Shown in pieces: positions 40,726 through 49,556 of a stretch of DNA of 64,000 nucleotides. The notes under the pieces are model-generated. The model was not told where the DNA came from and searched no databases. It worked only from the letters and a program-made list of their open reading frames with translations. Each line of letters opens with the position of its first letter. Positions within the stretch are counted from its first letter, which is position 1. The position numbers and the translations under genes were made by a program. The stretch spans positions 649,869 through 713,868 of the forward strand of contig NZ_LMLZ01000001.1 in the NCBI RefSeq assembly GCF_001422735.1. The letters run 5' to 3'. Source of the DNA: Acidovorax sp. Leaf78 (GTDB lineage Bacteria > Pseudomonadota > Gammaproteobacteria > Burkholderiales > Burkholderiaceae_C).

Positions 40726-41798
40726 TCGACGCGATCTACAACGCGGGCCTGAACCTGCTGGCCTTCGGCTGGTGGACGGGTGCCGTCTGGCCTGTGCTCT
40801 GGGTGCTGATCAAGATCGTCTGCATTCTGGCGCCCCTGATGGGTGCCGTGGCCTACCTCACGCTGTGGGAGCGCAAGCTGCTTGGCTTCATGCAGGTGCG
40901 CCACGGTCCCAACCGCGTGGGCCCCATGGGTCTGCTGCAGCCCATCGCCGACGCGCTCAAGCTGCTGACCAAGGAAATCATCCAGCCCACGGCTGCGAGC
41001 AAGGGCTTGTTCGTGCTCGGCCCGGTCATGGCCATCATGCCGGCGCTGGCCGCCTGGGTCGCGATCCCCTTCGGCCCCGACGTGGCCCTGGCCAATGTCA
41101 ATGCGGGCCTGCTGCTGGTGATGGCCATCACCTCCATCGAGGTGTATGGCGTGATCATTGCCGGCTGGGCATCGAACTCCAAGTACGCCTTTCTGGGCGC
41201 GCTGCGGGCTTCAGCACAAATGGTGAGCTATGAAATCGCCATGGGCTTTTGCTTCCTGGTGGTGATCATGGTGTCGGGCAGCATGAACCTGACCGAGATC
41301 GTCATGTCCCAAAGCCGCGGCATGGCCGCCAACATGGGCCTGTCGTTCCTGTCGTGGAACTGGCTGCCCCTGCTGCCGATCTTCCTGGTGTACCTGATCT
41401 CCGGTGTGGCCGAGACCAACCGCCACCCCTTCGACGTGGTCGAAGGCGAAGCCGAAATCGTGGCCGGCCACATGGTCGAGTATTCGGGCATGGGCTTTGC
41501 CATCTTCTTCCTGGCCGAATACGCCAGCATGTGGCTCGTGTCCATCCTGGCCGCGCTCATGTTCCTGGGTGGCTGGCTGCCTCCGGTTGAGTTCCTCTCG
41601 TTCATTCCGGGCTGGATCTGGCTGGGTATCAAGACTTTCCTGGTGGTGTCCATGTTCATCTGGATCCGTGCCACCTTCCCGCGCTTCCGCTATGACCAGA
41701 TCATGCGTCTGGGCTGGAAGATCTTCATCCCGGTGACGCTGGTGTATCTGCTCTTCGTGGGTGGATGGCTGCTGTCGCCCTGGAACATCTGGAAATAA
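40722..41798 (+). CDS. nuoH: NADH-quinone oxidoreductase subunit H
   Basis: A 358-residue membrane subunit with eight hydrophobic helices that joins the peripheral and membrane arms and forms the quinone chamber. The first conserved loop ([23 protein letters not shown]) and the [23 protein letters not shown] loop are intact. Confidence 0.97.
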   Translation: MIDAIYNAGLNLLAFGWWTGAVWPVLWVLIKIVCILAPLMGAVAYLTLWERKLLGFMQVRHGPNRVGPMGLLQPIADALKLLTKEIIQPTAASKGLFVLGPVMAIMPALAAWVAIPFGPDVALANVNAGLLLVMAITSIEVYGVIIAGWASNSKYAFLGALRASAQMVSYEIAMGFCFLVVIMVSGSMNLTEIVMSQSRGMAANMGLSFLSWNWLPLLPIFLVYLISGVAETNRHPFDVVEGEAEIVAGHMVEYSGMGFAIFFLAEYASMWLVSILAALMFLGGWLPPVEFLSFIPGWIWLGIKTFLVVSMFIWIRATFPRFRYDQIMRLGWKIFIPVTLVYLLFVGGWLLSPWNIWK

Positions 41799-41811
41799 GC
41801 GGGACACAAAA

Positions 41812-42324
41812 ATGACTGCCGTTGTTGCTGCTGCACCTTTCTCGTTCAAAGACTTCTTCAAGAGCTTCATGCTCGTGGAACTGCTCAAGGGCATGGCCCT
41901 GACCGGTCGCTATGCGTTTCGCCGCAAGGTGACAGTGCAGTTCCCTGAAGAAAAGACCCCTCTGTCGCCGCGTTTCCGCGGCCTGCACGCGCTGCGCCGT
42001 TATGAAAACGGCGAAGAGCGCTGCATCGCCTGCAAGCTGTGCGAGGCCGTGTGCCCCGCCATGGCCATCACCATCGAATCGGATGTGCGTGAGGACGGCT
42101 CGCGCCGTACCACGCGCTACGACATCGACCTGACCAAGTGCATCTTCTGCGGCTTCTGCGAAGAAAGCTGCCCGGTGGACTCCATCGTCGAGACGCACAT
42201 CCTCGAATACCACGGCGAAAAGCGTGGCGACCTGTACTTCACGAAAGACATGCTCCTGGCCGTGGGCGACCGGTACGAAGGCGAAATCGCGGCAGCCAAG
42301 GCTGCGGACGCGAAGTACCGCTGA
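41812..42324 (+). CDS. nuoI: NADH-quinone oxidoreductase subunit I
   Basis: A 170-residue ferredoxin-like subunit with two [4Fe-4S] motifs: [12 protein letters not shown] and [12 protein letters not shown], carrying clusters N6a and N6b. ATG 41812 is used; the longer frame from 41761 overlaps the end of nuoH. Confidence 0.97.
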   Translation: MTAVVAAAPFSFKDFFKSFMLVELLKGMALTGRYAFRRKVTVQFPEEKTPLSPRFRGLHALRRYENGEERCIACKLCEAVCPAMAITIESDVREDGSRRTTRYDIDLTKCIFCGFCEESCPVDSIVETHILEYHGEKRGDLYFTKDMLLAVGDRYEGEIAAAKAADAKYR

Positions 42325-42374
42325 GCGGTGCAGAGCGCGGCCTCTTTGCCAGACTTTCTATAAAGACCCGATTC

Positions 42375-43046
42375 ATGGACGCCAAGACTGGTTTCTTCTA
42401 TCTCTTCTCGGTGGTGCTGCTGTTTGCAGCCTTCCGGGTGATCACTGCCCGCAACCCCGTGCATGCGGTGCTGTACCTCATCCTTGCGTTCTCGCAGGCC
42501 GCCGCCGTGTGGCTGCTGCTCAAGGCCGAGTTCCTGGCCATTGCGCTGGTGCTGGTGTACCTGGGCGCGGTCATGGTGCTGTTCCTTTTCGTGGTGATGA
42601 TGCTGGACATCCACATCGACACCGTGCGCAAGGGGTTCTGGAAGCATTTCCCGCTGGCTGCCACGGTGGGAGCGCTGATCGCTCTTGAAATGGCCGCTGT
42701 GCTGATGGGCGGTTTCCGCGGCATGGACGAGCCCAAGGCCGTCGCCACGGCACTCGATGCAGCGGGCCAGGTGGTGCAGTACTCCAACACCAAGGCACTG
42801 GGCAAGCTGCTCTATACCGAATACCTGTACCCCGTTGAAATCGCTGCGGTCATTCTGCTGGTCGCCATGATTGCCGCCATTGCGCTGACACTGCGCCAGC
42901 GCAAGGACAGCAAGGCCATCAACCCGTCGCAGCAGGTTCGCGTGCGCGCCGGTGATCGCCTCGAAGTCGTGAAGGTGGCTGCCACCCAGAAGGCTGCGCC
43001 TGAAGCGCCTGCCGTGCCTGCTGCCACCGAGGAGAAAAAAGCATGA
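42375..43046 (+). CDS. nuoJ: NADH-quinone oxidoreductase subunit J
   Basis: A 223-residue membrane subunit with five hydrophobic helices; the helix-3 stretch [20 protein letters not shown] holds the pi-bulge of the family. The start ATG 42375 (MDAKTGFFY) is the family N terminus. The C terminus extends about 35 residues beyond the last helix as an Ala/Pro/Lys-rich tail. Overlaps nuoK by four bases. Confidence 0.96.
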   Translation: MDAKTGFFYLFSVVLLFAAFRVITARNPVHAVLYLILAFSQAAAVWLLLKAEFLAIALVLVYLGAVMVLFLFVVMMLDIHIDTVRKGFWKHFPLAATVGALIALEMAAVLMGGFRGMDEPKAVATALDAAGQVVQYSNTKALGKLLYTEYLYPVEIAAVILLVAMIAAIALTLRQRKDSKAINPSQQVRVRAGDRLEVVKVAATQKAAPEAPAVPAATEEKKA

Positions 43047-43351
43047 CGCTGACATTGGGCCACTTTCTCTCGCTGGGCGCGATGCTGTTCGCGCTGGCCG
43101 TGATCGGCATCTTTCTGAACCGCAAGAACCTGATCGTGCTGCTGATGGCGATCGAGCTGATGCTGCTGGCGGTCAACATGAACTTCGTGGCGTTCTCGCA
43201 CTACCTGGGCGACATGCATGGCCAGGTGTTCGTGTTCTTCATCCTGACAGTGGCAGCTGCCGAGTCGGCCATCGGTCTGGCCGTCCTGGTGCTCCTGTTC
43301 CGCAACAAGTCCAGCATCAACGCGGAAGATCTCAACACCCTCAAGGGTTGA
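43043..43351 (+). CDS. nuoK: NADH-quinone oxidoreductase subunit K
   Basis: A 102-residue membrane subunit with three helices; the conserved glutamates lie in [19 protein letters not shown] and [14 protein letters not shown]. Part of the proton-pumping arm. Confidence 0.97.
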   Translation: MTLTLGHFLSLGAMLFALAVIGIFLNRKNLIVLLMAIELMLLAVNMNFVAFSHYLGDMHGQVFVFFILTVAAAESAIGLAVLVLLFRNKSSINAEDLNTLKG

Positions 43352-43382
43352 TGGGTCACCAGCATTCCCAAGGTTCTCAAGA

Positions 43383-45437
43383 ATGAGTCAAACCCTCTCT
43401 GCTTCAACGCTCCTGGCCGTGCCGCTGGCACCGCTGGCGGGCGCCTTGCTGGCCGGCATCTTCGGCACGACCTTCGGTGGTAACTGGATCGGTCGCCGGC
43501 TCTCCCACACCCTCACCATCCTGGGCGTGCTCGTTGCGTTCGTGCTGTCGGCGATGACGCTCAAGAGCGTGGCGCTCGACGGTGCCCGCTTCAACGAGAC
43601 GCTCTACACCTGGATGGTGGTGGGCGGCCTCAAGATGGAGGTCGGTTTCCTGATCGACAGCCTCACCGCCATGATGATGGTGGTCGTGACCTTCGTGTCG
43701 CTGATGGTGCACATCTACACCATCGGCTACATGGAAGAGGACGACGGCTACAACCGTTTCTTCGCCTACATCTCGCTGTTCACGTTCTCCATGCTCATGC
43801 TGGTCATGAGCAACAACCTGCTGCAGCTGTTCTTCGGCTGGGAAGCCGTGGGCCTGGTGTCCTATCTGCTCATCGGTTTCTGGTTCAACAAGCCCACGGC
43901 GATCTTCGCCAACATGAAGGCCTTTTTGGTCAACCGTGTGGGTGACTTCGGCTTCATCTTGGGCATCGGCCTGATTGCTGCCTATACGGGCACGCTCAAC
44001 TACAGCGAAATCTTCGCCAAATCGGGTGAGCTCGGTGGCCTGGCGTTCCCCGGTACCGACTGGATGCTGATCACCGTGATCTGCATCTGCCTGTTCATCG
44101 GCGCGATGGGCAAGTCCGCGCAATTCCCGCTGCACGTGTGGCTGCCCGACTCGATGGAAGGCCCGACCCCCATCTCGGCGCTGATCCACGCGGCTACCAT
44201 GGTGACCGCAGGCATCTTCATGGTGTCGCGCATGTCGCCGCTGTTCGAGCTGTCCGACACTGCGCTCAACTTCATCCTGATCATCGGCTCCATCACGGCG
44301 CTGTTCATGGGCTTCCTGGGCATCATCCAGAACGACATCAAGCGCGTGGTGGCGTACTCCACGCTGTCGCAGCTCGGCTACATGACCGTGGCCCTGGGTG
44401 CCTCCGCCTACTCGGTGGCCGTGTTCCACCTGATGACCCACGCGTTCTTCAAGGCGCTGCTGTTCCTTGGCGCCGGCTCGGTCATCATGGGCATGCACCA
44501 CAACCAGGACATCCGCTGGATGGGCGGCGTGCGCAAGTACATGCCCATCACCTGGATCACCTCATTGCTGGGCTCGCTCGCACTGATCGGCACGCCCCTG
44601 TTCTCGGGTTTCTACTCCAAGGACAGCATCATCGAGGCGGTGCACTTCAGCCAACTGCCCGCTGCGCATTTCGCGCACTTCGCAGTGCTGGCCGGCGTGT
44701 TCATCACCGCGTTCTATTCGTTCCGCATGTACTTCCTGGTCTTCCACGGCAAGGAACGCTTCGACCAGAACCCTGACGCCCACCACGATGCGCACCACGA
44801 CGACCATGGCCACGGCCATGATGACCACCACAGCCATGATCCGCACGAATCCCCCTGGGTTGTGACGGTGCCGCTGGTGCTGCTGGCCATACCTTCGGTG
44901 GTGGTGGGCTTCATGTTCATCCAGCCCATGCTGTTCGGCGACTTCTTCAAGGGCGTGATCTTTGTCGATGCGGTCAAGCACCCTGCGATGGCCAAGCTGG
45001 CCGAGATCTTCCACGGCCCGGTGGCCATGGCCCTGCACGGCCTGCAGACGGCGCCTTTCTGGTTGGCTGTGGCGGGTGTGGCCCTGTCGTACTACATGTA
45101 CATGGTGAATCCGGCTTTGCCTGCGGCGATCAAGCGCACCTGCATGCCGATCTACACGCTGTTCGAAAACAAGTACTACCTCGACTGGATCAACGAGAAC
45201 ATCCTGGCCCGCGGTGCGCGTGCTCTGGGTACGGGCCTGTGGAAGGGTGGCGATCAGGCCATCATCGACGGCACGCTCGTCAATGGATCTTGGAAGGTCG
45301 TGCGCAGCGTGTCCGGTGTCGTGCGCTGGATGCAGTCCGGCTTCATCTTCCACTACGCGCTGGTGATGATCCTGGGTGTGTTCGCGCTGATGACCTGGTT
45401 CGTCTGGGGCGACGTGTTCCTGCAGCTCATCAAATAA
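43383..45437 (+). CDS. nuoL: NADH-quinone oxidoreductase subunit L
   Basis: A 684-residue Mrp-antiporter-type proton-pumping subunit with the long lateral helix at the C terminus. The conserved GWEAVGLVSYLLIGFW and LHVWLPDSMEGPTPISALIHAATMV segments are intact. A histidine-rich loop (about residues 461-490, 11 His with many Asp) lies between two helices in the later part. Confidence 0.97.
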   Translation: MSQTLSASTLLAVPLAPLAGALLAGIFGTTFGGNWIGRRLSHTLTILGVLVAFVLSAMTLKSVALDGARFNETLYTWMVVGGLKMEVGFLIDSLTAMMMVVVTFVSLMVHIYTIGYMEEDDGYNRFFAYISLFTFSMLMLVMSNNLLQLFFGWEAVGLVSYLLIGFWFNKPTAIFANMKAFLVNRVGDFGFILGIGLIAAYTGTLNYSEIFAKSGELGGLAFPGTDWMLITVICICLFIGAMGKSAQFPLHVWLPDSMEGPTPISALIHAATMVTAGIFMVSRMSPLFELSDTALNFILIIGSITALFMGFLGIIQNDIKRVVAYSTLSQLGYMTVALGASAYSVAVFHLMTHAFFKALLFLGAGSVIMGMHHNQDIRWMGGVRKYMPITWITSLLGSLALIGTPLFSGFYSKDSIIEAVHFSQLPAAHFAHFAVLAGVFITAFYSFRMYFLVFHGKERFDQNPDAHHDAHHDDHGHGHDDHHSHDPHESPWVVTVPLVLLAIPSVVVGFMFIQPMLFGDFFKGVIFVDAVKHPAMAKLAEIFHGPVAMALHGLQTAPFWLAVAGVALSYYMYMVNPALPAAIKRTCMPIYTLFENKYYLDWINENILARGARALGTGLWKGGDQAIIDGTLVNGSWKVVRSVSGVVRWMQSGFIFHYALVMILGVFALMTWFVWGDVFLQLIK

Positions 45438-45450
45438 GGAAAACAACAAA

Positions 45451-46926
45451 ATGGGTCTGTTGAGTCTTGCAATCTGGTCACCGATCGCCTTCGGTGTGCT
45501 GCTGCTGGCCATTGGCCGGGATGAGCATGCCCGCGCCGTGCGCTGGTTGGCTCTGGTGGGCGCCGTCGTTGGCTTCCTGGTAACGCTGCCCCTGTACGAA
45601 GGCTTCCAGCTCGGAACCGCAGCGATGCAGTTCGTCGAGAAGGCGGCCTGGATCGAGCGCTTCAATGTGCATTACCACCTGGGTGTGGATGGCATCTCGT
45701 TCTGGTTTGTGCCCCTGACAGCCTTCATCACGGTGATCGTGGTGGTCGCGTCGTGGGAGTCCATCACCGAGCGCGTGAACCAGTACATGGGCGCGTTCCT
45801 GATCCTGTCCGGTCTGATGATCGGCGTGTTCACGGCGCTGGACGGCATGCTGTTCTACGTGTTCTTCGAAGCCACGCTGATCCCGATGTATCTGATCATC
45901 GGTATCTGGGGCGGCCCGAACAAGATCTACGCGGCGTTCAAGTTCTTCCTGTACACGCTGCTCGGCTCGCTGCTCATGCTGATCGCGCTGATCTACCTGT
46001 ACAACCAGTCTGGCGGCAGCTTCGACATCGCCACGTGGCACCAACTGCCCCTGAGCGCCCGCGCGCAGACGATGCTCTTCTTCGCATTCTTTGCCGCCTT
46101 CGCGGTCAAGGTGCCGATGTTCCCGTTCCACACTTGGCTGCCCGACGTTCACGTGGAAGCGCCCACCGGCGGCTCCGCCGTGCTGGCCGCGATCATGCTG
46201 AAGCTGGGCGCCTACGGCTTCCTGCGTTTTTCCATGCCCATCGCCCCCGACGCATCGCGCGAGTGGGCCTGGCTGATGATCGCGCTGTCGCTGATCGCCG
46301 TGATCTACGTGGGCCTGGTGGCTATGGTCCAGAAGGACATGAAGAAGCTGGTGGCGTATTCGTCCGTCGCGCACATGGGCTTCGTCACGCTGGGCTTCTT
46401 CATCTTCAACGACCTGGGCGTGTCCGGCGGGCTGGTGCAGATGATTGCGCACGGCTTCGTCTCGGGTGCAATGTTCCTGTCCATCGGCGTGCTGTACGAC
46501 CGCGTGCACTCGCGTGAAATCTCGGCCTACGGCGGCGTGGTCAACACCATGCCCAACTTCACCGCGTTTGCGCTGCTGTTTGCCATGGCCAACTGCGGTC
46601 TGCCGGGCACAGCCGGTTTCGTGGGCGAGTGGATGGTCATCCTGGGCGCGACCAAGGCCAACTTCTGGATCGGACTGGCCTCGGCCACGGCGCTGATCTT
46701 CGGCGCGGCCTACACCCTGTGGATGTTCAAGCGCGTGTACCTGGGCCCCGTGGGCAACGACAACGTCAAGGGCCTTACCGACATCGACAGCCGCGAATTC
46801 CTGGTGCTGGCCGTACTCGGCATCGCGGTGCTGGCCATGGGCCTGTATCCCCGTCCGTTCACGGACGTGATGGACACGTCGGTCGCCGAACTGCTCAAGC
46901 ATGTCGCGCAGCCCAAGCTGAACTGA
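45451..46926 (+). CDS. nuoM: NADH-quinone oxidoreductase subunit M
   Basis: A 491-residue antiporter-like proton-pumping subunit. FYVFFEATLIPMYLIIGIWGG contains the key Glu, VKVPMFPFHTWLPDVHVEAPT the family signature with Lys upstream. AAGGAAA precedes the ATG. Confidence 0.97.
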   Translation: MGLLSLAIWSPIAFGVLLLAIGRDEHARAVRWLALVGAVVGFLVTLPLYEGFQLGTAAMQFVEKAAWIERFNVHYHLGVDGISFWFVPLTAFITVIVVVASWESITERVNQYMGAFLILSGLMIGVFTALDGMLFYVFFEATLIPMYLIIGIWGGPNKIYAAFKFFLYTLLGSLLMLIALIYLYNQSGGSFDIATWHQLPLSARAQTMLFFAFFAAFAVKVPMFPFHTWLPDVHVEAPTGGSAVLAAIMLKLGAYGFLRFSMPIAPDASREWAWLMIALSLIAVIYVGLVAMVQKDMKKLVAYSSVAHMGFVTLGFFIFNDLGVSGGLVQMIAHGFVSGAMFLSIGVLYDRVHSREISAYGGVVNTMPNFTAFALLFAMANCGLPGTAGFVGEWMVILGATKANFWIGLASATALIFGAAYTLWMFKRVYLGPVGNDNVKGLTDIDSREFLVLAVLGIAVLAMGLYPRPFTDVMDTSVAELLKHVAQPKLN

Positions 46927-46955
46927 CCTGACCAGACTGAACTGAGAGATACGAG

Positions 46956-48449
46956 ATGATTGACAACATCAGCTGGCTAGCGATCTACCCCGAAATCGTG
47001 CTGTTGGCCATGGCCTGCGTCATAGCGCTGGTCGACCTGGGGGTGCACAGCACCCGCCGCACCGCCACCTATGTGCTGACCATGCTGACCCTGGCTGTCG
47101 TGGCTGCCCTGCAGGCGATGTACGCCACCAGCGGCAACACCTTCTATGGCTTCGGCAACATGGTGGTGAGCGATGCCATGGGCAACTGGCTCAAGTGCTT
47201 TGCCACGGTGGCGATGATGGTCACGCTGGTCTATGCGCGCCCCTACGCGGCAGACCGCGGCATGCTGCGCGGCGGCGAGATGTTCACCCTGTCGATGTTC
47301 GCGCTGCTGGGCATGTTCATCATGATCTCGGGCAACAACTTCCTCGTGATCTACCTGGGCCTGGAGCTGCTGACCCTGTCGAGCTATGCGCTCGTGGCCC
47401 TGCGCCGCGACAACGCCACGGCCACTGAAGCGGCCATGAAGTACTTCGTGCTGGGCGCGATGGCCAGCGGCTTCCTGCTGTACGGCCTGTCCATGATCTA
47501 TGGCGCCACCGGCTCGCTCGATATCGGCCAGGTGTTCAAGGCCGTCAATTCCGGCCAGATCCGCCACCAGGTACTGGTGTTCGGCCTGGTGTTCGTGGTC
47601 TCGGGCTTGGCCTTCAAGCTGGGTGTGGTGCCTTTCCACATGTGGATTCCCGACGTGTACCAGGGTGCTCCGACCGCCGTCACGCTGATGATCGGCGGCG
47701 CGCCCAAGCTGGCGGCGTTTGCCATCACCATCCGCCTGCTGGTGGACGGCCTGCTGCCGCTGGCCATCGACTGGCAGCAGATGCTGGCGGTGCTGGCCAT
47801 CGGCTCGCTGCTGGTGGGTAACCTGGCTGCCATCGCGCAGACCAACCTCAAGCGCATGCTGGCGTACTCCACGATCTCGCAAATGGGCTTCGTGCTGCTG
47901 GGCCTGATGTCGGGCGTGGTGAACGGCAACGTCGATGCCACGGCCGTCGAGAACGCCTACAGCGCGTCCATGTTCTACGTGGTGACCTATGTGCTGACGA
48001 CCCTGGCCGCATTCGGCGTGATGCTGCTGCTGGCGCGCGAGGGTTTCGAGAGCGAAGAGATTTCGGACTTTGCCGGCCTCAACCAGCGCAGCCCGCTGTA
48101 CGCCGGCATCATGGCCGTGTGCCTCTTCTCCATGGCCGGTATTCCTCCGCTGGTGGGCTTCTATGCCAAGCTGGCCGTGCTGCAAGCCCTGGTAGCCTCG
48201 GGCCAGACGCTGTACATCGCCATGGCCGTGTTCGCCGTGATCATGTCGCTGATCGGTGCCTTCTACTACCTGCGCGTCGTCAAGGTCATGTACTTCGATG
48301 CACCGCTGACGGCCTCGAGCGTGTCGGCGCCCGCAGACGTCCGCGTGGTGCTGACCTTGAACGGCGCGCTGCTGCTGGTGTTGGGCATTCTGCCCGGCGG
48401 GCTGATGGCCCTGTGCGCCGACGCCGTGGTGCGTGCGCTGGCGACCTGA
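46956..48449 (+). CDS. nuoN: NADH-quinone oxidoreductase subunit N
   Basis: A 497-residue antiporter-like subunit. YLGLELLTLSSYALVAL holds the conserved Glu, GVVPFHMWIPDVYQGAPT the signature, and LKRMLAYSTISQMGF the later conserved helix. Last of the 14 nuo genes; a DUF2818 gene starts 20 bp later. Confidence 0.97.
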   Translation: MIDNISWLAIYPEIVLLAMACVIALVDLGVHSTRRTATYVLTMLTLAVVAALQAMYATSGNTFYGFGNMVVSDAMGNWLKCFATVAMMVTLVYARPYAADRGMLRGGEMFTLSMFALLGMFIMISGNNFLVIYLGLELLTLSSYALVALRRDNATATEAAMKYFVLGAMASGFLLYGLSMIYGATGSLDIGQVFKAVNSGQIRHQVLVFGLVFVVSGLAFKLGVVPFHMWIPDVYQGAPTAVTLMIGGAPKLAAFAITIRLLVDGLLPLAIDWQQMLAVLAIGSLLVGNLAAIAQTNLKRMLAYSTISQMGFVLLGLMSGVVNGNVDATAVENAYSASMFYVVTYVLTTLAAFGVMLLLAREGFESEEISDFAGLNQRSPLYAGIMAVCLFSMAGIPPLVGFYAKLAVLQALVASGQTLYIAMAVFAVIMSLIGAFYYLRVVKVMYFDAPLTASSVSAPADVRVVLTLNGALLLVLGILPGGLMALCADAVVRALAT

Positions 48450-48468
48450 CCGCGCCCGCTGTCGCACT

Positions 48469-48774
48469 GTGTCTCTTACCGGATCTGTCTGGCTGGTCAT
48501 CATCGCGGCGTTGATCGCCGCGAACCTGCCTTTCGTAAACCATCGCTGGCTGGCCGTGGGTCCGGCGGCCGCGCCCCGCAAGCCTTTGGCGGGGCGGCTG
48601 GCGGAGTTGATCGTGCTGTACTTTCTGGTGGGCGGTCTGGCATTGTTGCTGGAGCGCCGCGCCGGGCAGATTGCTCCCCAGGGCTGGGAGTTCTACGCCA
48701 TCACCGGCACCCTGTTCCTGACCCTGGCCTTCCCGGGTTTCGTCTACCGGTACCTGCTGCGCCGCCACGGCTGA
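48469..48774 (+). CDS. DUF2818 family membrane protein
   Basis: A 101-residue protein with about three hydrophobic segments (VWLVIIAALIAANLPFV, LIVLYFLVGGLALLLE, LFLTLAFPGFVYRYLL). I place the start at GTG 48469, which gives the family N terminus; the ATG-initiated frame from 48433 would overlap nuoN and begins with a basic stretch. DUF2818 genes commonly follow nuoN in Burkholderiales (from memory), so it may help assemble or anchor complex I; this is inference. Confidence 0.82.
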   Translation: MSLTGSVWLVIIAALIAANLPFVNHRWLAVGPAAAPRKPLAGRLAELIVLYFLVGGLALLLERRAGQIAPQGWEFYAITGTLFLTLAFPGFVYRYLLRRHG

Positions 48775-48831
48775 GGCGCCCGCAGTGCTACCGGTTGCCG
48801 CCTTGTCCTGCTCGTCCGTTGCAGCGCTGCC

Positions 48832-49335
48832 ATGAAGGTGCTTGATCTCCAATGCCGCCACGGCCATGTCTTTGAAGGCTGGGTCGCGTCGGAGGACGAC
48901 TTTCAGGGCCAGCGCGAGCGTGGTTTGGTGCAGTGTCCGATGTGCGCGGACGACCAGATCGAAAAGCGTCTGAGTGCGCCGCGCCTGAACTTCGGCGCGC
49001 GGGAGCCCTCGGCAAGCTCTGCCGCGCAGGCGTCGTCCGCGACAGGGGAGGTGGTGCCGAGCAGCCCCGCTGGTACGACTGCGGCTCTTGACGCAGGGGT
49101 GTTGCCACCCGCCTTGCAAGCCGCTTGGCTGCACCTGGCACGCAAGATTGTCGCCAACACTGAGGACGTGGGATCACGCTTCGCCCAGGAGGCACGCCGC
49201 ATGCACCATGGCGAGGCCGAGGAGCGCGCCATCCGCGGCCAGGCCACGCCCGACGAAGCCGTGCAACTGATCGAAGAGGGCATCGCGGTGATGCCGTTGC
49301 CTCTGCCCGCTTCTGCCAAGGAAACCCTGCAGTAG
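48832..49335 (+). CDS. DUF1178 family protein
   Basis: A 167-residue soluble protein. The N terminus MKVLDLQCRHGHVFEGWVAS and the CPMCADDQIEKRLSAPR segment give a Cys/His pattern (C-H-C-C) consistent with a small zinc-ribbon-like element. The C terminus EERAIRGQATPDEAVQLIEEGI is the other conserved block of DUF1178. The middle (about 55-95) is an Ala/Ser/Thr linker. Function unknown. It follows the complex I group by 57 bp. Confidence 0.85.
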   Translation: MKVLDLQCRHGHVFEGWVASEDDFQGQRERGLVQCPMCADDQIEKRLSAPRLNFGAREPSASSAAQASSATGEVVPSSPAGTTAALDAGVLPPALQAAWLHLARKIVANTEDVGSRFAQEARRMHHGEAEERAIRGQATPDEAVQLIEEGIAVMPLPLPASAKETLQ

Positions 49336-49351
49336 AGGGGCGTGGGCCGGG

Positions 49352-49378
49352 CGCGGGAGGGCTTGGCAAGCCTCCGCG
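49352..49378 (+). terminator. Possible terminator after the DUF1178 gene
   Basis: An imperfect GC-rich hairpin (CGCGGGAGGGCTTG with CAAGCCTCCGCG, bulged) starts 16 bases after the stop. A TTTTT run occurs only about 17 bases later, so this is a weak candidate. Confidence 0.4.
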
Positions 49379-49394
49379 AAGTCCTGTGAATGCG

Positions 49395-49460
49395 GTTTTT
49401 GAGTGTTTTAAGGCTCTACCGCACTACCAGAGCGCGCTAGCGGCTATGCTTTTAGTAGCA
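49395..49460 (-). repeat. Dispersed intergenic repeat, copy D
   Basis: Reverse-strand copy in the gap between the DUF1178 gene and the ABC exporter: TTGCTACTAAAAGCATAGC, CGCTAGCGCG, then GCGGTAGAGCC and an A-rich end. The most diverged of the four copies (others at 3072, 14435, 31394). Confidence 0.55.
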
Positions 49461-49556
49461 ACTGCTGCACCGCATCGGCGCTGAGCACTCCACTTCCTCT
49501 TTACTGCTCCCGCAGCGGCAACCGGAAGGCGCCCGGCAGTCGCTGCCCGCCCGCCT

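Noticed and set aside
44562..48581. Several long reverse frames opposite nuoL, nuoM and nuoN
   Set aside because: His/Gln/Asp-rich mirror frames of conserved membrane genes; no start signals or motifs.
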